Below, in pieces: positions 43,654-51,483 of a stretch of DNA of 64,000 bases (within the stretch, counting starts at the first letter, position 1; each line of letters starts with the position of its first letter). Source of the DNA: Microbacterium sp. cf332 (lineage in GTDB: Bacteria; Actinomycetota; Actinomycetes; Actinomycetales; Microbacteriaceae). The notes below the pieces were generated by a model. The model saw only the letters and a program-made list of their open reading frames with translations. It searched no databases and had not been told where the DNA came from. The DNA lies in contig NZ_FNKN01000001.1 of assembly GCF_900102175.1 (NCBI RefSeq), positions 744,001 to 808,000 of the forward strand, in the 5' to 3' direction. Made by a program: the position numbers and the translations under genes.

Positions 43654-45326
43654 GATGCGGGACTCCCCGGTCGTCGTGCGGGAAGCGTCACCGAGAACGT
43701 CGAACCGACCCCGAGCACGCTGCTGACGGTGATGTCGCCGCCGTGCCTGCGGACGATGTCGCGGCTGATCGCCAGGCCGAGTCCGCTGCCCGAGACCGAC
43801 GAGTCGCGTACCGCCGCGCCGCGGTAATAGCGCTGGAACACCGACCCGAGGTCCTCCTCGTTCAGGCCCACGCCGGAGTCCTGCACCGCGATGAGCGCCC
43901 ACTGGTCGCCGACGGAGGTCGCGACCGATACGCGCCCGCGCGGCCGGTTGTACTTCACCGCGTTGGAGAGCAGGTTGTCGAGGACCTGACGGATCCGCAC
44001 CGGATCGGCGTACGCGCGGGCCGGCTCGACCCGCGACACATCGATCGCGATGCCCCGCTCACCCGCGCTGACCAGGATCGACTCCACCGCAGCGTTGACG
44101 ATCTCGACGAGATCGATGTCTGCGGGAGCCACGGTCAGCTGGGCGGCCGACTTGCTCTGGCTCGATGCCGCGAGGACGTCGCCCACGAGGCGCAGGAGCT
44201 GGTCGGCGTTCCGATCGGCGACCCGCAGGTTCTCGAGGGCGGCCTCGGGTACGCCCGGGGTGTCGATGGCGAGCTCGAGGTAGCCGAGGATGGAGGTCAG
44301 CGGGGTGCGGAGCTCGTGCGACACCGACGAGACGAGCGCGTCGCGTTCGCGCGAGGCGTCGGTCTCGGCGGTCACGTCGCGCGTGACCACGACGGCACCG
44401 GAGTCTCGTCCGTCGGGTTCGATGATGCGGCGGGCCGAGACGCTCAGCACGCGCCGGCTGTCGTCGGACCCGACCTGCATGCGCGCGTCGGTGAACGCCT
44501 CGCCCCGCCGGACCCGGGCGAGGGGGTGCTCCTCGGCCATCAGGAGAGTCGAGCCGTCGGCGGAGTAGATGTCGGGCATCCCGCTCGTCCGGGAGCCGCG
44601 GAGGAGCCGGGCGTGCGCGTCGTTGATGATGGATGCCGATCCGTCCGTCTCGATGCGGGCCACTCCGAAGTCCACGCGGTCGAGCGCCTCGGTCAGCACC
44701 TGCTCGTGGCGGCGCGCGCGTTCGAGCGACTGGGTGAGCACCGTGGCCTGACGGTCGAGGAGCAGACGCTGCGCGTTCGCGCGCCGGCTGCTGAGGTACG
44801 TCGAGGTGCTCACCGCGATGAGGAGGAGCGGGAGCAGGAGGAATCCGAACGACGAGGGTGCGGCTCGGATGATCGCCTCGGTCGTGCCGTACGCGGCGAG
44901 GGCGACCGCCACGCCCCCGATCCATCCGAGGGTTCCGAACCCGGCGGCCAGCCAGATGACCGGGAAGACCCAGAGGAGTCCGAATCCCCCGGTGGGCTCG
45001 GCGACCCGCATGACGGCGACGGCGACGACGTCGCCGACCGGGATGAGGATGAGCCAGAGCTGAGGGAGATGACCCCAGGGGACGATGATCGCGGCGCCGG
45101 AGAGGACGAAGACGCCGGTGACGGCGAGGAAGAACATTCCCGTGTCGCCCCGGAAACCCACGAGGAGTCCGGTCAGGGCGACGATCAGGACCACGGAGGT
45201 CACGACGATCTGGTTGAGCATCGCCGATCGCGCCCGGTCGCCGTCTCCGAGGACGGCGTCGACCCAGCGCGGCGGCGCGGGGAGAACGTAGGTCGCTCGC
45301 GTGCGGTGCGGCGGCTCGGTCTCCAT
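43650..45326 (-). CDS. membrane-bound sensor histidine kinase
   Basis: A 558-aa kinase. Five or six hydrophobic helices (about 37-178) are followed by a coiled segment, a PAS-like domain (about 208-320, with DFGVARIETDG), the H-box SSVSHELRTPL with His337, and an HATPase domain with N-box DNLLSNAVKYN, G1 DSGVGL and G2 GSGLGL. It should autophosphorylate and act on the response regulator encoded nearby on the opposite strand. It is the first gene of a two-gene operon with the degenerate GGDEF protein. Confidence 0.9.
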   Translation of the reverse strand: METEPPHRTRATYVLPAPPRWVDAVLGDGDRARSAMLNQIVVTSVVLIVALTGLLVGFRGDTGMFFLAVTGVFVLSGAAIIVPWGHLPQLWLILIPVGDVVAVAVMRVAEPTGGFGLLWVFPVIWLAAGFGTLGWIGGVAVALAAYGTTEAIIRAAPSSFGFLLLPLLLIAVSTSTYLSSRRANAQRLLLDRQATVLTQSLERARRHEQVLTEALDRVDFGVARIETDGSASIINDAHARLLRGSRTSGMPDIYSADGSTLLMAEEHPLARVRRGEAFTDARMQVGSDDSRRVLSVSARRIIEPDGRDSGAVVVTRDVTAETDASRERDALVSSVSHELRTPLTSILGYLELAIDTPGVPEAALENLRVADRNADQLLRLVGDVLAASSQSKSAAQLTVAPADIDLVEIVNAAVESILVSAGERGIAIDVSRVEPARAYADPVRIRQVLDNLLSNAVKYNRPRGRVSVATSVGDQWALIAVQDSGVGLNEEDLGSVFQRYYRGAAVRDSSVSGSGLGLAISRDIVRRHGGDITVSSVLGVGSTFSVTLPARRPGSPAS

Positions 45327-45400
45327 GCTCCGAAACTATCGCGTCCGGGACGGCTCGGCGCGCGCTTGGCGCGATGTGCCGGGTTCCGTCCGGAAACGGC

Positions 45401-45433
45401 GGAAGGGCCGGAGCACGAGGCCCCGACCCTTCC
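45401..45433 (-). terminator. hairpin terminator after rpsA
   Basis: A 7-bp perfect outer stem GGAAGGG/CCCTTCC with a partly paired inner part rich in GC, 17 nt downstream of the rpsA stop. Confidence 0.65.
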
Positions 45434-45450
45434 GGTGTATCAGTGTGAGC

Positions 45451-46908
45451 TCAGCGACCCGAGAGCTTCTCGCGCAGAGCGGCGAGAGCCTCGTCATCGG
45501 CCAGCGTGCCGCCGCCGGTCGTCGCGGACTGGACGTCCGACGAGAACGACGAGCCGTTGTCGGCCGGAGCCGCAGCCTCGGCCTCGAGTGCCTTGACGAC
45601 GGCGGCCTTGTGAGCCTCCCAGCGACCCTGGGCAGCCGCGTACTCGGCCTCCCAGGCCAGACGCTGCTCGTCGAAGCCTTCCTTCCACTGGTTGGTCTCC
45701 GGGTCGAAGCCGTCGGGGTACTTGTACTCCCCGTTCTCGTCGTACTCGGTGACCATGCCGTAGAGGGCCGGGTCGAACTCGGTGCCGTAGGGGTCGACCG
45801 ACTCGTTCGCCTGCTTGAGCGACAGCGAGATGCGGCGACGCTCGAGGTCGATGTCGATGATCTTCACGAAGACCTCTTCACCGACCGAGACGACCTGCTC
45901 GGCGAGCTCGACGTGCTTGCCCGAGAGCTCCGAGATGTGGACGAGGCCCTCGATGCCGTCCGCGACGCGCACGAATGCACCGAACGGAACGAGCTTGGTG
46001 ACCTTGCCCGGCGCGACCTGACCGATCGCGTGGGTGCGGGCGAAGACCTGCCACGGGTCCTCCTGCGTCGCCTTCAGCGACAGGGAGACGCGCTCGCGGT
46101 CGAGGTCGACCTCGAGGATCTCGACGGTGACCTCCTGGCCCACCTCGACGACCTCGGAGGCGTGCTCGATGTGCTTCCACGAGAGCTCGGAGACGTGCAC
46201 GAGGCCGTCCACGCCGCCCAGGTCGACGAACGCACCGAAGTTGACGATCGACGAGACGACGCCCTTGCGGACCTGGCCCTTGTGCAGGTTGTTGAGGAAC
46301 GTGGTGCGCGACTCGGACTGCGTCTGCTCGAGCAGGGCGCGGCGCGAGAGCACGACGTTGTTGCGGTTCTTGTCGAGCTCGAGGATCTTGGCCTCGATCT
46401 CCTGACCGAGGTACGGCGTGAGGTCGCGGACGCGGCGCAGCTCGATGAGCGACGCCGGCAGGAAGCCGCGGAGGCCGATGTCGACGATCAGACCGCCCTT
46501 GACGACCTCGATCACGGAGCCGGTGACGACACCGTCGTTCTCCTTGATCTTCTCCACATCGCCCCAGGCGCGCTCGTACTGCGCGCGCTTCTTGGAGAGG
46601 ATGAGGCGGCCTTCCTTGTCCTCCTTCTGGAGAACGAGGGCTTCGACCTCGTCGCCGACCTTGACGACCTCGTTGGGGTCGACGTCGTGCTTGATGGAGA
46701 GCTCGCGCGAGGGGATGACGCCCTCGGTCTTGTATCCGACGTCGAGGAGGACCTCGTCGCGGTCGATCTTCACCACGGTGCCTTCGATGAGGTCGCCGTC
46801 GTTGAAGAACTTCAGAGTCTTCTCGACCGCGGCCAGGAAGTCCTCAGCAGATCCGATGTCGTTGATAGCGACCTGCTTGGTGGCCGGGGCGGTCGTTGCG
46901 TTAGTCAT
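45451..46908 (-). CDS. rpsA: 30S ribosomal protein S1
   Basis: A 485-aa S1 with four S1 RNA-binding repeats (about residues 33-105, 120-187, 205-275 and 290-362). The last two carry NFGAFVDLGGVDGLVHVSELSW and PFGAFVRVADGIEGLVHISELS. The C-terminal 100 residues are acidic and low in complexity. It binds mRNA during initiation. The ATG at 46908, not an upstream ATG at 47037, begins the conserved protein and follows AAGGAC. The roughly 140-nt leader contains a hairpin. Confidence 0.95.
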   Translation of the reverse strand: MTNATTAPATKQVAINDIGSAEDFLAAVEKTLKFFNDGDLIEGTVVKIDRDEVLLDVGYKTEGVIPSRELSIKHDVDPNEVVKVGDEVEALVLQKEDKEGRLILSKKRAQYERAWGDVEKIKENDGVVTGSVIEVVKGGLIVDIGLRGFLPASLIELRRVRDLTPYLGQEIEAKILELDKNRNNVVLSRRALLEQTQSESRTTFLNNLHKGQVRKGVVSSIVNFGAFVDLGGVDGLVHVSELSWKHIEHASEVVEVGQEVTVEILEVDLDRERVSLSLKATQEDPWQVFARTHAIGQVAPGKVTKLVPFGAFVRVADGIEGLVHISELSGKHVELAEQVVSVGEEVFVKIIDIDLERRRISLSLKQANESVDPYGTEFDPALYGMVTEYDENGEYKYPDGFDPETNQWKEGFDEQRLAWEAEYAAAQGRWEAHKAAVVKALEAEAAAPADNGSSFSSDVQSATTGGGTLADDEALAALREKLSGR

Positions 46909-46958
46909 GTAGTGGGTTGTCCTTGTTGGGTCAGGGGTGTCGGGCCGCGAGTCCGGGA

Positions 46959-46977
46959 CGTCGTCGGAAAGACGACG
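46959..46977 (-). promoter_or_regulatory. stem-loop in the rpsA 5' leader
   Basis: A perfect 7-bp stem CGTCGTC/GACGACG with a 5-nt loop, about 50 nt upstream of the rpsA start. It could take part in feedback control by S1; this is inference from position only. Confidence 0.35.
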
Positions 46978-47051
46978 GCCTCTGCCGCGGCGGGTGATTG
47001 TGGATGAAGCGTCTCGGACGCACGGCGACGAAGCCATGCGAGTGACGATCC

Positions 47052-47081
47052 AGGGTACCAGAGCAGACCCGCGTCGTTCCA
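47052..47081 (-). promoter_or_regulatory. candidate rpsA promoter
   Basis: On the minus strand TGGAAC (47076-47081) and TACCCT (47052-47057) are separated by 18 nt. Transcription would start near 47045 and give a leader of about 140 nt. The -35 match is weak. Confidence 0.3.
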
Positions 47082-47139
47082 GTCCTGCGAGGCGCGATCC
47101 GCGGTCTCGGCGGGAGCCGTGCGGACGGACCTCCGACCA

Positions 47140-47559
47140 TCACGACGACGGGTCGACGATGCCCCCGACGTAGACCCATCGGCCGCGGATGCGGGTGAAG
47201 CTGCTCACCTCGTGGAGCTCGCCCTCCTCGCCGCCCGAGCGCCATCCCGCGCGGAACTCGACCGCGCCCGATCCGTCCGCGTCACCGCCGACGGATCGGA
47301 CGATCGTGAGACCCGTCCACCGGTCCGCCCCCGCGGCGTCGAGGTCGTCGGGACGGGTCGCCGGATGCCACGTGCGCGCGAGATGCGCGGTGTCGCCGAC
47401 GGCGAACGCCGTGTATCGCGAGCGCATCAGCTGCTCGGCCGTCCGCGCCTCCCGACCCGCGAGGATCGGGCCACAGCACGAACCGAAGGCTCCCCCTCCG
47501 CAGGGGCAGGGCGACGACGCGTCGGGACGGCGCCGACGTGCGGCCTCACCGAACGACAT
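47140..47559 (-). CDS. YchJ family protein with SEC-C motif
   Basis: A 139-aa UPF0225/YchJ protein. The N-terminal CPCGGGAFGSCCGP is a SEC-C zinc motif. The following LMRSRYTAFAVGDTAHLARTWHPATRP is the family core, which has an NTF2-like fold. Function unknown; SEC-C motifs bind zinc and can contact ribosomes or SecB. Single gene, divergent from the lipoprotein gene. Confidence 0.87.
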   Translation of the reverse strand: MSFGEAARRRRPDASSPCPCGGGAFGSCCGPILAGREARTAEQLMRSRYTAFAVGDTAHLARTWHPATRPDDLDAAGADRWTGLTIVRSVGGDADGSGAVEFRAGWRSGGEEGELHEVSSFTRIRGRWVYVGGIVDPSS

Positions 47560-47636
47560 GGGGGTCCCGCATCCTCATGCCACCAGCCTAGGAGACGCCC
47601 CTGTGGACAACCGCGGTGCCGGCGCGCCGATCTCGA

Positions 47637-47642
47637 TACCGT
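47637..47642 (+). promoter_or_regulatory. candidate -10 (TACCGT) for a leaderless lipoprotein mRNA
   Basis: TACCGT ends 6 nt before the ATG at 47649 and there is no ribosome-binding site, as in leaderless actinobacterial transcripts. Confidence 0.4.
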
Positions 47643-47648
47643 CGCCCC

Positions 47649-48191
47649 ATGTTCGTCCGACGTGACCATGCCGTCGCCGCCCTCATCACCGCCGCCGTGC
47701 TGCTGACCGGATGCGGGAGTCCCGCCGCGCCGCCCGTCTCGAGTCCCGTGCTCTCGTCGCCCTCCCCCTCCGACGACGATGCCGCGGCCTTCGAGGCGGC
47801 CGAGGCGACGTACCGCGCCTATGTCGACGCTCTCAACGCCGTCGACCTGTCCGACCCGAGCACTTTCGAGCCCGTCTTCGCCCTCACCACCGGCGAGGTG
47901 AATGAGGCGGATCGCAACGGGTTGAGCAGCTTTCACTGGCAAGGCGCTCGTGTCTACGGCGCGTCTCGCATCTCGTTAGTGGAGCCCATAGCTGTGGTCG
48001 AGCAGACACAGGTCGAACTCGCGGTCTGCCTCGACGTATCGGCAGTGGACGTTCGGGCCTCAAACGGAGAGTCGCTCGTCTCGCCCGAGCGAGTGCCGGT
48101 CCAGAGTCTCCTAGTGATCATCGACAGGGCGTTCGATGCCCACCCAGTCGTCACGAGGATCATCGGCCGGGAGGGGGCACCGGGTTGCTGA
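47649..48191 (+). CDS. putative secreted lipoprotein
   Basis: A 180-aa protein with a lipoprotein signal (VRRDHAVAALITAAVLLTGCG; lipobox LTGC), a Ser/Pro linker, and a soluble domain beginning AAFEAAEATYRAYVDALNAVD. That start resembles NTF2-like or DUF lipoproteins that pair with a second secreted protein. Function not known. The 3' half uses TTA (47976), ATA (47988) and CTA (48111) codons, rare in this window. It overlaps the next gene by 7 nt. The start follows a -10-like hexamer. Confidence 0.7.
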   Translation: MFVRRDHAVAALITAAVLLTGCGSPAAPPVSSPVLSSPSPSDDDAAAFEAAEATYRAYVDALNAVDLSDPSTFEPVFALTTGEVNEADRNGLSSFHWQGARVYGASRISLVEPIAVVEQTQVELAVCLDVSAVDVRASNGESLVSPERVPVQSLLVIIDRAFDAHPVVTRIIGREGAPGC

Positions 48192-48871
48192 CCGAAGTCG
48201 CCCTTCTTCTTCTAATTGTGACCGGTACCTCGTCGTCATCCGGTGGCGGTTGCGCGGGGGTTGGATCATGGACCGCGACGTGCGACCTTGAGAACCGGGG
48301 AAGCAGCTTGGAGGTCAGCGCGCAGCTGACGCGCCCACCTTCAGCGGAGCACGACGAGGCACGCGCCGATCGCACTAGACCAGAGCAGGACTGCGGGGCG
48401 CTCAACCGGTGCGAGAACTTCACCGTGTCGCTGCTGCCCCAGGCCACGATCGCCGACATCGCGTCGTTCGCGCCGCGGCCGACCGCGCTGACGAGCGACC
48501 CCGTGGGCTACGCAGTCGTGGGACTTCCGGTGGACTTCGCCGTGTCGGCGTCCGCCCACAGCGCGACCGGCACGCTGTTCGACCTGCCGGTCACCGTGCG
48601 GTTCACCCCGATCGAGACCATCGTCGCGCCGGGCGACGGAGCCGAGCTGAGCCCGGGCGCCTCGACGGGTCACGTCTACCGCCAGCGGGGCACGTATGTC
48701 GCGTCCGCGACCGTGCGATACCGCGCCGAGGTCGACTTCGGCCGTGGCTGGCGCGCCGTGCCCGGAACCCTCGACATACCGACCGCCGGCTACGCCGTCG
48801 ACGTGCTGGAGGCTCGCAGCACCCTCGTCGAGCGGACGTGCGCCGAACCGCCCGCCGGTCCCGGCTGCTGA
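48185..48871 (+). CDS. secreted PKD-like protein of unknown function
   Basis: A 228-aa protein starting with TTG, preceded by GGGAGGGGG at about 7 nt. A hydrophobic start (LTEVALLLLIVTG) may export it. The C-terminal half resembles a PKD/Ig fold (PVTVRFTPIETI, then HVYRQRGTYVASATVRYRAEV). Four cysteines outside the PKD part suggest disulfides. It is translationally linked to the lipoprotein gene, so the two probably act together at the cell surface. I do not recognise a named family for the N-terminal half. Confidence 0.62.
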   Translation: MLTEVALLLLIVTGTSSSSGGGCAGVGSWTATCDLENRGSSLEVSAQLTRPPSAEHDEARADRTRPEQDCGALNRCENFTVSLLPQATIADIASFAPRPTALTSDPVGYAVVGLPVDFAVSASAHSATGTLFDLPVTVRFTPIETIVAPGDGAELSPGASTGHVYRQRGTYVASATVRYRAEVDFGRGWRAVPGTLDIPTAGYAVDVLEARSTLVERTCAEPPAGPGC

Positions 48872-48914
48872 GACGGGCTGCTGCGCACGTCGCGCGGCGT
48901 GCCAGGATGATGCG

Positions 48915-49832
48915 ATGAGCGACCGCCTCATGCTGCTCGACAGCGCGTCCCTGTACTTCCGCGCGTTCTACGGCGTGCCCGACTCGGTGAAGGATCCGGA
49001 GGGGCGGCCGGTGAACGCGGTCCGCGGCTTCCTCGACATGATCGCCAAGCTCGTCACGATCTACGAGCCCACGCACCTCGTCGCCTGCTGGGATGATGAC
49101 TGGCGACCGCAGTGGCGGGTCGATCTCATCCCCACCTACAAGACGCACCGGGTGGCCGAGGTGGTCGCCTCCGGCCCCGACGTCGAAGTCGTGCCCGATC
49201 CGCTCGAGCAGCAGATCCCGGCCATCCGCGAGAGCCTCCGCGTGCTCGGCATCCCGATCGTCGGCGCCGCGGAGCACGAGGCGGACGACGTCATCGGCAC
49301 GCTCGCGACCCGTGCCGCGATGCCCGTCGACGTCGTGACCGGCGACCGCGACCTGATCCAGCTCGTCGACGATTCGCGGGGCGTCCGCGTCATCTACACG
49401 GGCCGCGGGATGAGCAACCTCGAGGTCCTCACCGACGAGGCGGTCACGGCGAAGTACGCCGTGCGTCCAGACCAGTACGCCGACTTCGCCACCATGCGCG
49501 GCGATGCGTCCGACGGGCTGCCCGGTGTCGCGGGCGTCGGCGACAAGACCGCGGCGACCCTGCTCGCCGCTCACGGAGACCTGGACGGCATCCTCGCCGC
49601 CGCCGATCGCGGCGAGGGAATGACGGCGGGAGTCCGCACGAAGCTGGCCGCCGCCGCCGACTACCTCGCCGTCGCCCCACGGGTCGTACGGGTGGTCCGC
49701 GACCTCGACATCCCCGACATCGACGCCCGCATCCGTGCGGCAGACGCAGACGAGGTCGAGCGACTCACCAGCGAGAGAGGACTCGGCAGCTCACCCTCGC
49801 GTGCCGCCGCGGCGCTCGGCGCCCGCGCCTGA
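48915..49832 (+). CDS. 5'-3' exonuclease (FEN-like)
   Basis: A 305-aa stand-alone 5' nuclease homologous to the N-terminal domain of DNA polymerase I. Metal-binding motifs are LLDSASLYFRAFYG, AEHEADDVIGTLA, VTGDRDLIQLVDD and the HhH segment GLPGVAGVGDKTA. It should remove RNA primers or flaps. The ATG at 48915 gives the conserved N-terminus. It is convergent with a PHP-domain gene 17 nt away. Confidence 0.9.
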   Translation: MSDRLMLLDSASLYFRAFYGVPDSVKDPEGRPVNAVRGFLDMIAKLVTIYEPTHLVACWDDDWRPQWRVDLIPTYKTHRVAEVVASGPDVEVVPDPLEQQIPAIRESLRVLGIPIVGAAEHEADDVIGTLATRAAMPVDVVTGDRDLIQLVDDSRGVRVIYTGRGMSNLEVLTDEAVTAKYAVRPDQYADFATMRGDASDGLPGVAGVGDKTAATLLAAHGDLDGILAAADRGEGMTAGVRTKLAAAADYLAVAPRVVRVVRDLDIPDIDARIRAADADEVERLTSERGLGSSPSRAAAALGARA

Positions 49833-49849
49833 CGCCGACCGCTCGGACG

Positions 49850-50848
49850 TCAGCCTCGCTCGCGACCCGTCCATTCCCGCAGCCGATCGAGAGGCCACGT
49901 GGTCACGATCCGCTCCGCCGGGACGCCGAGCCGTTCAGCGCGCTCGGCGCCGTAGTCCAGGAGCGACAGCTGGCCCGGCGCGTGCGCATCCGAGTCGATG
50001 GCGAAGAGGCAGCCGGCGTGCAGCGCCATCGCGATCAGCTCGTCCGGGGGATCCTGCCGCTCGGGCCGTGAGTTGATCTCGACCGCGACGCCGTGGGCCG
50101 CACAGGCAGCGAACACCGGCTCCGGATCGAAGTCCGAGGGCGGGCGCGTGCCGCGCTCCCCCTCGACCAGCCGGCCCGTCACGTGACCGAGGACGTCCAC
50201 GCGCGGGTCGGATGCTGCGCCCACGAGTCGGCGCGTCATCGCCGCCCGCGGCATCCGCAGCTTCGAGTGGGCCGAGGCGACCACGATGTCGAGCCGGCGC
50301 AGCAACTCGTCCTCCTGGTCGAGCGCGCCGTCGTCGAGGATGTCCACCTCGATCCCGCTGAGCAGGGTGAACCCGCCGCCGCCCATCTCCGCGACGACCT
50401 TCAGCTGCTCGCGCAGGCGTTCGGGGGAGAGCCCCCGCGCGACGCGCAGCCGCGGCGAATGGTCGGTGAGGGCGAGGTACTCGTGCTCGAGCGCTCGGGC
50501 CGCGGCGACCATCTCGGCGATCGGCGTCGTGCCGTCCGACCACTCGGAGTGGCAGTGCAGGTCACCGCGCAGCCGGCGGCGCAGCTCGCCCCCGGGTACC
50601 ACCCCGCGCCGTTCCCGCAGGTCCGCCAGGTACGCGGGGATCCGCCCCTCCCGCGCCTCGAGGATCACCGACAGGGTGCGCTCGCCGATCCCCGCACGGC
50701 GGCGCAACCCCGCGGTGTCGCTCAGCTGCGATTCCGGCAGGTCGCGGATCGCGTCGGCCGCCGCGCGGAACGCCTTCGACTTGTACGTGGACGAGCGCTC
50801 GCGTTCGAGGAGCTCGGCGATCTCGGTGAGGGCGTCGACGGGGTCCAT
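49850..50848 (-). CDS. HhH-PHP domain protein (PolX-like without polymerase core)
   Basis: A 332-aa protein. Residues 1-85 resemble the helical 8-kDa/HhH region of family X polymerases (SSTYKSKAFRAAADAIRDLP, AGIGERTLSVI). Residues 95-332 form a PHP phosphoesterase domain, with metal ligands in DLHCHSEWSDG (96-106), ALTDHSPRL, GIEVDIL, SAHSK and AIDSDAH. The nucleotidyltransferase domain found in PolX is missing. It may be a phosphoesterase acting on DNA ends or a histidinol-phosphatase-like enzyme. Start at the ATG 50848; an ATG 30 nt upstream lies in a hairpin. Confidence 0.8.
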   Translation of the reverse strand: MDPVDALTEIAELLERERSSTYKSKAFRAAADAIRDLPESQLSDTAGLRRRAGIGERTLSVILEAREGRIPAYLADLRERRGVVPGGELRRRLRGDLHCHSEWSDGTTPIAEMVAAARALEHEYLALTDHSPRLRVARGLSPERLREQLKVVAEMGGGGFTLLSGIEVDILDDGALDQEDELLRRLDIVVASAHSKLRMPRAAMTRRLVGAASDPRVDVLGHVTGRLVEGERGTRPPSDFDPEPVFAACAAHGVAVEINSRPERQDPPDELIAMALHAGCLFAIDSDAHAPGQLSLLDYGAERAERLGVPAERIVTTWPLDRLREWTGRERG

Positions 50849-50858
50849 AGGCGTATGC

Positions 50859-50886
50859 GGAAGCCCGTGCCGCGGCACGGGCCTCC
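50859..50886 (-). terminator. hairpin after the two-helix membrane protein gene
   Basis: A 13-bp stem with one mismatch (GGAAGCCCGTGCC / GGCACGGGCCTCC) and a 2-nt centre, 12 nt after the stop at 50899 and just before the PHP gene start. Confidence 0.6.
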
Positions 50887-50898
50887 GTTCCTCCCTGC

Positions 50899-51390
50899 TC
50901 AGCCGGAGGTCACCGCCGTGCGACGGACGACGACCGGCGCCGAGGCCAAGCGGTGAACCGCGAGGCCGAAGATGATCGACAGGATACCCACGCCCATCGC
51001 GAAGGCGGCGACACCGAACGACACGACCGACGTGAACAGCGATGCCCGCAGGAACGACGCGTTCATCATCGTCGCGCGGACCGGATCGTCCTTCTCGAGC
51101 TCGGCGTAGGTCTGGCCACCCGAAGCGTCGAGCGCGTGGTGCTGGATGATGTCGGCCTGCACGTAGGCCGTGAACGGTCCCGCGACGGTCTGGCCCTGGA
51201 ACGCGGCCGCATCGTCGGGCACGACGATGTTCTCGGCCCGCAGCTGACCCGATACGACCGACCAGACGACGATGCCGCCCACGATCAGGACGATTCCGCC
51301 GAGCATCCCCAGGATGCCCAGGATCTTGACCAGACCGGTGGAGCGGACAGGGGCCTCGACCGTATCGGCGGTGGGCGTGGTGTGGGACAT
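50899..51390 (-). CDS. two-helix membrane protein, actinobacterial
   Basis: A 163-aa protein with membrane helices at about 20-45 and 110-145 enclosing an extracytoplasmic domain (AENIVVPDDAAAFQGQTVAGPFTAYVQADIIQHHAL). Similar proteins are common in Microbacteriaceae and have been given misleading names such as LigA-like; I know of no tested function. The ATG at 51390 has GAGGAGGAACC upstream. Single gene. Confidence 0.7.
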   Translation of the reverse strand: MSHTTPTADTVEAPVRSTGLVKILGILGMLGGIVLIVGGIVVWSVVSGQLRAENIVVPDDAAAFQGQTVAGPFTAYVQADIIQHHALDASGGQTYAELEKDDPVRATMMNASFLRASLFTSVVSFGVAAFAMGVGILSIIFGLAVHRLASAPVVVRRTAVTSG

Positions 51391-51483
51391 CGGTTCCTCC
51401 TCGGGTGCGTTGTCCCTCACGCTATGGAGCGTCGCGCCCAGCACCGCTCTCGCGTCGCCGTGTAAAACCGATGTGGTCTGACC

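Noticed and set aside
47038..47139. Possible small gene between rpsA and the ychJ-like gene
   Set aside because: No start with a ribosome-binding site or conserved composition; better explained as promoter region of rpsA.
51461..51466. TTTACA on the minus strand as a -35 for the two-helix membrane protein gene
   Set aside because: The nearest -10-like hexamer (51419-51424) is 36 nt away, far outside normal spacing.
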